Origin: Clostridia bacterium
GTDB lineage: Bacteria; Bacillota; Clostridia; Oscillospirales; Oscillospiraceae
Length of the DNA: 64,000 bases
Direction: 5' to 3'
Assembly: GCA_021153265.1 (NCBI GenBank)
Contig: JAGKTU010000001.1
Location: 12,901 to 76,900 of the forward strand
Every line of letters starts with the position of its first letter. Position 1 is the first letter of the stretch. The notes beneath the pieces were generated by a model that saw only the letters and a program-made list of their open reading frames with translations, did not search any database and was not told where the DNA came from. The position numbers and the translations under genes are program-made. Below, piece after piece: positions 58,673 through 64,000 of this stretch.

Positions 58673-61373
58673 ACTTTTTCTGATATTTTCCCGGCTTGGG
58701 CTTGAAGTCCGGCTTGTAGATGAACCAAACCAAAGCGCCGAAGATCAGCGCGCTCAGCAAACTGATCTTCCAGCCCCAGGAGAAGGCTTCATTGCGGTAC
58801 ACAAACCGGAGGGTGTGGTCACCTTCCGTCAGTTTCACACCGACCATAGTGTCGCACACCAGCTGGATCTCGGTTTTTTCACCATCCACATACACATGCC
58901 AGTTTCCATTCTGGGGAATGGATGTGTAGAGCAGGCCGTCACGGTCGCAGTGAATGGTGCCTTCCACCTTAGTATTGGAGAAGCTGGTCAGCTCCATGGT
59001 GGATGCATTCAGTTTCTCGTAGCCTTTCCAGAAACGATCCATATTCATGATCGCCGCTGTCAGGGTCATGGCGCTGCTTTCATCGGCATCGCAGGTCATC
59101 TCCACCCGGATCCGGTCACCCTCTACCACATCGCAGACCGCCATCATCTGTCCCAGAGAAGTGGTCTCCGAATATTGGAGCTGGTCGTTGACCCGGATGG
59201 TCACATCGTTGCGCTTGGGCAGGTACAGATAGATACACAGGAAGCCCTCAGAATCCGCTTCGTACTCATAGACAATCTGGCCATCCTGCAGGGCATTGCC
59301 GTAAGAGCAGTAGCCCGTACCGGTCCATGTGTAGACATCAACATTCTGACCAACAATGTCCAGATTCTGGCTGCCGATCAGCCGCCACACATCCCCCTCA
59401 ATGCCGGTAGCGGCAGCAAAGAGTTCATTCTGGAACACAAACATATTGCTCCGCTCGGTATAGACCAAATCTCCCAGTTCCTCCTCAGCCAGGAAGCCCA
59501 GAGGAAGGTAGGCATTATTTCTCAGCAGATGCACTTTTCCGTAGCTGTGAACATCAGTAAACACCGAACTTCCCCGCTGGTTTCCATCCCGCTCGATCAT
59601 ATATTTTACGCCAAGGAACAGATCCGATACGGGAGAACCTTCTTCATAACAATACCGGTTGTAGGTATTCTTAGCACCATAGCCCAGCCCGTGCATGAAC
59701 TCCGTCACTTTGACATTGGCAGAACTGGTGAAGGTGGAAACACCGTGGTAATCGTTCAGCGCGCCGTCGTTGAGGGTCTGTGCATGGGCAGTCTCGGCGC
59801 GGTAGAAAAGCGTGTCATCCTCCCGTTCCTTCATATAGCGGATCATGGAGGCGGAGTAAGTGGTTCCGCGGGGGTAGAAATTGGTGCTTTGCAGGGGGAT
59901 ATGCGCGCCCATGTTCACCAGATTCATGATCAGCTCCACGATCATGATCACACTGAGGAACAGCAGCGTATTTGCTTGGCGCAGTTTCAGCCGGGCTTCT
60001 CTGCGCTGGAGTTCTCTGGTGGGAATGTAGCTCCGGTTGGGGTCGGTCTCTTGCTTCGGTTCATACCAGCCGTAGATCAACGCACCCAGATACATGGCTA
60101 TGAAGCCCAGATTAAAGGGAAGGTATACCGTATCCTGCCACGTCTTGGTGCAGGATGTAACAGCCAGACACATGACACACGCGAAGATCAGCTGCCAAAG
60201 CCGGAAGCTTTTGCGGACTGTCCACGCATGATATCCCATGTACAGTACCACAAAGCTATACAGGAAGCTAAAACGGTAAGGGATCATGTTGGTAAAATGG
60301 AAACCATGCCAGATATAGTCCAGCGGACGGATAATAAAGCTGACATTGAAGAACAGAAGCAGGAAAACTGCGCAGATCTTGTCCCGAATTTTGATCTCCT
60401 TAGCCGTCAGATACAGGAATGCAAGCATCATGGTACCCACACCGCAGTAGAGGTTGGGCAGACCTTCCTTGAACACAGGCTCATGGGCGCCGGCCATTTG
60501 GCCCGCTACCTGCAGCACAGCATTCAGGAAGCCCTTCCAGGAATGCTCATCGGCAATATTCATAAGCAATTTTGTGGGGAATTTGTTGATGCTGGACTGG
60601 GTCGTCTGCAGCGCTGCAAAGGCAGGCAGCTCCAGAATCGCAGTCATGCCGATGGCAAGCAGGGAAAACAAGGCGATTCGGCCCAGATCCATAAAGAATC
60701 GTTTGAAGCCCTGCCAGCGGCAGATCTCATAGCAGAAGAACACCAGTGCCACGAAAATACACACGAAAAATCCCACATAATAGTTGGCAAATATCGCTAT
60801 AAACAGGCTCAGGGTATACAAAATGAACTTTTTATCCCGCAGGAGGCACACCGTACCCAGCACGACCAACGGCAGCAGTGCAAAGGTATCCATCCACATT
60901 ACATTCCAGCGGTAACCAGCCACCCAGGCACAGGTCGCATAGAATGCGCCGAAAATAGAGATGGACAGATCGTCCTTGTCAAAGATCTTATTTAAGAAAA
61001 TAGCAAAGAACCATCCGGCCAGACCCATGCGGATAGGTGTCAGCAGGCAGAAATAGCTGACCAGAAAGTCCTCCGGCACAAACACACTCAGCAGATTCAG
61101 AGGGCTGGCCAGATAATAGGAGATCAGACCCAGATAATCCATACCCATGCCCACATCCCAGCTGTACAACAGAGATTCGCCGGACAGCAGCGCCTGCCGA
61201 TAAGCTTTGAAGAAGGGATAATACTGGTGGTAAGCATCGGAATACAGCAGCGCATTGGTGCCAAAGGGCGCACAGCCCTTGATGATCATGATCATCAGCA
61301 TTCCCACAAAGGGAAGTGCAAAGGCCAGCGCTTGATAATTCCAGTTGATTGTCCGTTTCTGCGGATGCTTCAT
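58671..61373 (-). CDS. YfhO-family membrane protein
   Basis: 900 residues: about 12-13 helices through residue ~480, then a large extracytoplasmic beta-rich region and a last helix near the C-terminus (ISLLSALIFGALVWFIYKP). N-terminal blocks GTNALLYSDAYHQYYPFFKAY with the conserved Asp, GMGMDYLGLISYYLASPLN and YRFSFLYSFVVLYMGY are typical of YfhO, a GT-C-type protein of Gram-positives tied to lipoteichoic acid glycosylation. Promoter on the minus strand (TTTACC, 17 bp, TACAAT at 61411-61416) is fair. GGGGG precedes the ATG. Confidence 0.92.
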   Translation of the reverse strand: MKHPQKRTINWNYQALAFALPFVGMLMIMIIKGCAPFGTNALLYSDAYHQYYPFFKAYRQALLSGESLLYSWDVGMGMDYLGLISYYLASPLNLLSVFVPEDFLVSYFCLLTPIRMGLAGWFFAIFLNKIFDKDDLSISIFGAFYATCAWVAGYRWNVMWMDTFALLPLVVLGTVCLLRDKKFILYTLSLFIAIFANYYVGFFVCIFVALVFFCYEICRWQGFKRFFMDLGRIALFSLLAIGMTAILELPAFAALQTTQSSINKFPTKLLMNIADEHSWKGFLNAVLQVAGQMAGAHEPVFKEGLPNLYCGVGTMMLAFLYLTAKEIKIRDKICAVFLLLFFNVSFIIRPLDYIWHGFHFTNMIPYRFSFLYSFVVLYMGYHAWTVRKSFRLWQLIFACVMCLAVTSCTKTWQDTVYLPFNLGFIAMYLGALIYGWYEPKQETDPNRSYIPTRELQRREARLKLRQANTLLFLSVIMIVELIMNLVNMGAHIPLQSTNFYPRGTTYSASMIRYMKEREDDTLFYRAETAHAQTLNDGALNDYHGVSTFTSSANVKVTEFMHGLGYGAKNTYNRYCYEEGSPVSDLFLGVKYMIERDGNQRGSSVFTDVHSYGKVHLLRNNAYLPLGFLAEEELGDLVYTERSNMFVFQNELFAAATGIEGDVWRLIGSQNLDIVGQNVDVYTWTGTGYCSYGNALQDGQIVYEYEADSEGFLCIYLYLPKRNDVTIRVNDQLQYSETTSLGQMMAVCDVVEGDRIRVEMTCDADESSAMTLTAAIMNMDRFWKGYEKLNASTMELTSFSNTKVEGTIHCDRDGLLYTSIPQNGNWHVYVDGEKTEIQLVCDTMVGVKLTEGDHTLRFVYRNEAFSWGWKISLLSALIFGALVWFIYKPDFKPKPGKYQKK

Positions 61374-61476
61374 GATGGTTCCCCCTGAATCGTCGGAAAG
61401 TAGCTTTCATTGTAGCACGGTTGTACACCGGGGTAAAGAGAAAGTTTTTGTTTGACCGGAAATTTTCAAAAGAAAG

Positions 61477-61501
61477 TCCCTGCTGCGGTAAGCAGCAGGG
61501 A
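61477..61501 (-). terminator. Terminator of the PH-domain gene
   Basis: Ten-bp stem TCCCTGCTGC (61477-61486) with 61492-61501; minus strand continues into a T-rich tail (CTTTCTTTT). Confidence 0.75.
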
Positions 61502-61508
61502 TTTCATG

Positions 61509-61898
61509 TCATTCGTTATCGGAAATTTCCTCATCGAGATCCGCATCAGAGGTCATGATCTCACCGAAACGTACCCGGCGGCGGATCTTCATATCCTCCA
61601 CCTGCTCATGGATCCGTTCCTTGACATCCACGGGATTTTTGATGTTTTTCAGCACCATGTTGGGCATGGATTTATCGGACGACATGATGGTCACGGTTCC
61701 TACACCGAACAGCCGCTGCCAGAGGCTGCGGGAGGTGTCGATATCCCGGACGCGGTACAGAAGCACCTCATCATCCTTCAGATTCAGAAGACCCACAGAG
61801 GTAAACAGGCGATCCTCGGACATGGCATAGCGGGTAAAGCTCAAAGGCAGACCAAAATAACGTTTTTTATCCTGCCAGATGTAGTCAATTTTAGCCAT
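61509..61898 (-). CDS. Bacterial PH-domain protein
   Basis: 129 residues. A single bPH domain (about 10-105): PLSFTRYAMSEDRLFTSVGLL, NLKDDEVLLYRVRDIDTSRSL and LFGVGTVTIMSSDKSMPNMVL. The acidic C-terminal tail (DADLDEEISDNE) is probably flexible. Such proteins are common and uncharacterised. AAGGAGG precedes the ATG. Promoter: TTGACA (61949-61954), 17 bp, TAAAAT (61926-61931), in the gap after spoIVA. Confidence 0.88.
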   Translation of the reverse strand: MAKIDYIWQDKKRYFGLPLSFTRYAMSEDRLFTSVGLLNLKDDEVLLYRVRDIDTSRSLWQRLFGVGTVTIMSSDKSMPNMVLKNIKNPVDVKERIHEQVEDMKIRRRVRFGEIMTSDADLDEEISDNE

Positions 61899-61925
61899 AA
61901 GGAAATCCTCCTTGTATTTTTCTTT

Positions 61926-61954
61926 ATTTTACCTCTGTGGAGAAAAAATGTCAA
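61926..61954 (-). promoter_or_regulatory. Sigma-A promoter of the PH-domain gene
   Basis: TTGACA (61949-61954), 17-bp spacer, TAAAAT (61926-61931) on the minus strand. Its -35 directly abuts the stop codon of spoIVA. Confidence 0.8.
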
Positions 61955-63418
61955 CTACAGGATCAGGCAAATCAGTCCGGTGGCACCCTCGTTGACGATC
62001 CGGGTCAAGGTTCCCCGGAATTTTCCCCTTACATCCTCGGGAAGCTGCACCACCTTGGCGGTGAGACCCTCCCGGATCAGATCGTAGACGGATTTGCCGA
62101 AAATATTGCTCTGCCAGAGTTTTTCCGGATCTTCCCCGGACAGGTGTTCCACCAACTCCCGGGATTGCTTCTCGTCGCCCACCATAGGGCTGATTTCCGT
62201 GTCGATATCCACCCGAACCATGTGGATGGATGGCGCGCCGGCTTTCAGTTTTACGCCGTAAGCGCCGCCTTTGCGGAGGACTTCCGGGGTTTCCAGCTTC
62301 ATTTCCTCCGCTGTGGGCATCACCACGCCGTAGCCGGTGGCTTTCACCGACGACAGGGCATCGGAAATTTTGTCATATTCCCGTTTGATTTTGGCCAGCT
62401 CCGTCAGCATGGTCAGCAGTTCTCCATCGGTGCGAACCGTCACCCCTGCCCGGTTGCTCAAGATCTCATAGAACAGGGATTCCGGGAATTGGATGGCACA
62501 GCTGACCACGCCGGTTCCCAGATCCACCGAACGCAGGTTGTAATCCGTCACCTGTTCCAACTCCTGCAGAGCCTCCAGAGCATTTTCCGCCTGCCCCAAA
62601 GAGGTGATGGACTGTGCCTTCTCCAGCAGTGCGCGGCATAGTTCCGCCTTCACCGGGTGATCCCACTCCAGGGCATCCATCCAACGGGGAAGATAAATCT
62701 GAAGCTCGTTCATGGGAAAGGCGCTGAGCAGCTGACGAAGAAGGTTGCAGATCCCCTCTTCGTCCAGAGCCTGGCAATCCGCCACCGCCGGCATCACGCC
62801 GTATTCCTTATATATATAGTCCTTTGTCTCACCGGCAGCCTTGCCCTTCGGCTCCCGGGAGTTAACGATGACGAGATACGGTTTCCCGGTGGCCTGCATA
62901 TCCCGGATAGCACGGCGCTCTGCTTGAATGTAGTCCTCTCTTGGGATATCCGTGATGGTACCATCAGTGGTCACCACCATACCAATGGAGCAATGCTCCT
63001 CCATGACCTTTTTCGTCCCCAGTTCTGCGGCTTCGGTCATGGGGATCTCGTGGTCGAACCAGGGTGTGGTGACGAGTCTTGGGACACCGTCCTCCTCTGC
63101 TCCCACCGCGCCGTCCACCATATATCCCACAGAGTCGATCATCCGCACCCGGAGCTTGGTGGTGCCGTCAGGGGTGATCTCCACCGCTTCCTCAGGAACG
63201 AATTTCGGCTCCGAGGTCATGATGGTTCTGCCGGAACCGCTCTGGGGCAATTCATCCCGGGCCCGTTCTTTCCGATAGGGGTCATCGATGCCGGGAATTA
63301 CCAACAACTCCATGATCCGCTTGATAAATGTGGATTTTCCCGTGCGAACCGGGCCTACCACGCCGATGTAGATATCGCCACCGGTCCTGCGGGCGATATC
63401 CTGATAAATATGATCCAT
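61955..63418 (-). CDS. spoIVA: Stage IV sporulation protein A, coat morphogenetic ATPase
   Basis: ATP-hydrolysing, self-assembling protein that forms the basement layer of the spore coat on the forespore. 487 residues. N-terminal TRAFAC-type P-loop domain: GVVGPVRTGKSTFIK (P-loop 22-30), MIDSVGYMVDGAVG (Walker B) and VIVNSREPKG; helical middle domain, and a conserved C-terminus (GATGLICLIL) needed for localisation. The ATG at 63418 has AAGGAGG upstream; the upstream in-frame extension is not family-like. Expected partner of SipL encoded at 38-40 kb, and a sigma-E target. Confidence 0.97.
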   Translation of the reverse strand: MDHIYQDIARRTGGDIYIGVVGPVRTGKSTFIKRIMELLVIPGIDDPYRKERARDELPQSGSGRTIMTSEPKFVPEEAVEITPDGTTKLRVRMIDSVGYMVDGAVGAEEDGVPRLVTTPWFDHEIPMTEAAELGTKKVMEEHCSIGMVVTTDGTITDIPREDYIQAERRAIRDMQATGKPYLVIVNSREPKGKAAGETKDYIYKEYGVMPAVADCQALDEEGICNLLRQLLSAFPMNELQIYLPRWMDALEWDHPVKAELCRALLEKAQSITSLGQAENALEALQELEQVTDYNLRSVDLGTGVVSCAIQFPESLFYEILSNRAGVTVRTDGELLTMLTELAKIKREYDKISDALSSVKATGYGVVMPTAEEMKLETPEVLRKGGAYGVKLKAGAPSIHMVRVDIDTEISPMVGDEKQSRELVEHLSGEDPEKLWQSNIFGKSVYDLIREGLTAKVVQLPEDVRGKFRGTLTRIVNEGATGLICLIL

Positions 63419-63469
63419 AGCCAGCCTCCTTGACCGGCAGGAGGGTGGCTCCTGCCCTTGGTTTATCAC

Positions 63470-63492
63470 AGGGTATGTCCCCGGCCGGAGAA
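63470..63492 (-). promoter_or_regulatory. Sigma-E-type promoter of spoIVA
   Basis: CATACCCT (63470-63477, minus) differs at one defined position from the sigma-E -10 consensus; 14 bp upstream lies a TATT-type -35. SpoIVA is a known sigma-E gene in B. subtilis, so this is plausible. Confidence 0.5.
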
Positions 63493-63520
63493 ATAGAACC
63501 CCACAGCACAAGATGCTGTG

Positions 63521-63554
63521 TTTTACAAAGCAAAAATGCGAAGATTTTGTAAAA
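63521..63554. repeat. 9-bp inverted repeat upstream of the DUF177 promoter
   Basis: TTTTACAAA (63521-63529) with its complement TTTGTAAAA at 63546-63554, 16-nt loop. A second short hairpin (CACAGCA, 63502-63508, with 63514-63520) precedes it. Could be an operator or weak terminator. Confidence 0.4.
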
Positions 63555-63561
63555 ATAATGT

Positions 63562-63590
63562 TTGACAAATGAGATAAAACCCTATATAAT
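63562..63590 (+). promoter_or_regulatory. Consensus sigma-A promoter of the DUF177 gene
   Basis: TTGACA (63562-63567), exactly 17 bp, TATAAT (63585-63590): a perfect promoter, as expected for a ribosomal-protein operon. Confidence 0.9.
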
Positions 63591-63622
63591 ATCTAGGCAC
63601 GACTGTGAAAAGGAGGGTTACT

Positions 63623-64000
63623 ATGCTGTTAGGACTTGCTAAGATCATTGACAGTCCCGGCGCATCCATTCCCTTTTCCACCAGTGTTGACCTAAGTGAT
63701 CTTCGCTATGGCATCAGCTATCCGGTGTCCGAGCCCGTTGTGGCTGAGGGTATCGTGCGGAACACCGCCGGTGTTATGATGATGTCCGGTTCCATTCGAA
63801 CCTGCATCCACGGCATCTGCGACCGCTGCGCCGGCAGCTTCGACCGGGACGTTTTGATCCCTATCGATGTGGTTCTGGTGACTGAGCTGGCCGACGAAGA
63901 GAACGAAGACGAATGGGTATTCCCTCTGGAGGGAGACAGCGCCGATCTGGATGACATTGTACGGACAGTTTTCGTCCTGAATCTGGATTCCAAGCTGCTG
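63623..64000 (+). CDS. DUF177/YceD family protein (3' truncated)
   Basis: The first 126 codons of a DUF177 (YceD/YlbN) protein; the window ends inside the gene. Family features seen: GISYPVSEPVVAEGIVRNTAG, TCIHGICDRCAGSF with paired Cys, and an acidic middle (ELADEENEDEW). These proteins are linked to 23S rRNA accumulation, and the gene is normally followed by rpmF (ribosomal protein L32). AAAAGGAGGG precedes the ATG at 63623. Confidence 0.9.
   Translation, partial: MLLGLAKIIDSPGASIPFSTSVDLSDLRYGISYPVSEPVVAEGIVRNTAGVMMMSGSIRTCIHGICDRCAGSFDRDVLIPIDVVLVTELADEENEDEWVFPLEGDSADLDDIVRTVFVLNLDSKLL

Noticed and set aside
57403..58728. 441-residue minus-strand frame opposite mnmA
   Set aside because: Antisense to a certain gene and crosses both its promoter and terminator.
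58815..60995. 726-residue plus-strand frame opposite the YfhO gene
   Set aside because: No ribosome site or recognisable domain; composition typical of an antisense shadow.

Overview
This window looks like chromosomal DNA of an anaerobic, endospore-forming Clostridia species, most likely of the Oscillospiraceae/Ruminococcaceae type. The evidence is Gram-positive PolC, the spoIIGA-sigE pair, spoIVA and a SipL-like DUF3794/LysM protein (spore formation), NrdG and Rex (anaerobic, redox-sensing life), the DXP isoprenoid pathway, and strong AGGAGG-type ribosome sites. I see no phage, transposase, integrase, CRISPR array, rRNA or tRNA. Almost all of it is core genome, densely packed, and no gene-free stretch exceeds 300 bases.

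Layout. 1-5.9 kb: end of a type III glutamine synthetase, a Na/Pi cotransporter, and a PAP2-nrdG-dut operon. 5.9-12 kb: AI-2E family permease, a TIGR04255 gene, a YugP-like zinc peptidase, an HD hydrolase, and an operon of AbrB-like regulator, PLP lyase and DMT permease whose promoter sits inside the preceding terminator. 12-18.6 kb: NAD salvage (pncB), a thioesterase and P-loop kinase pair, and an uncharacterised operon led by uridine phosphorylase. 18.7-29.3 kb: one long operon pyrH-frr-uppS-cdsA-dxr-rseP-ispG-polC. 29.4-32.2 kb: glnS and a three-gene XRE/membrane-protein operon preceded by four repeats spaced exactly 23 bp. 32.2-34.9 kb: rex, sigE, spoIIGA and DUF951. 34.8-38.3 kb: rarA and two COG0523 metal GTPases, one with a His/Cys-rich tandem repeat. 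38.3-43.4 kb: a candidate small RNA, the SipL-like protein, a 49-residue membrane protein, and a PBP with an FHA-FtsW/RodA fusion. 43.4-53 kb: nfo, a WYL regulator, a lipoprotein, DUF1294, a frameshifted CPBP protease, two flavoproteins, ylmH, ynzC and ygiQ. 53-64 kb: a membrane protein, thyA-folA, a secreted lysozyme with many SH3-like modules, mnmA, YfhO, a PH-domain protein, spoIVA and the start of a DUF177 gene.

The genes combine into themes: nucleotide and DNA metabolism (dut, nrdG, thyA, folA, pyrH, udp, polC, rarA, nfo), envelope biogenesis (uppS, cdsA, dxr, ispG, rseP, FtsW/PBP, YfhO) and the mother-cell sporulation programme (sigE, spoIIGA, spoIVA, SipL). The most unusual signals are in non-coding DNA. 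They are a 74-nt candidate RNA at 38382-38455 with a sigma-E/sigma-K-like -10 and two C-rich loops, the 23-bp repeat array at 31201-31292, the terminator-embedded consensus promoter at 9364-9403, and nested dyads over the rex promoter.
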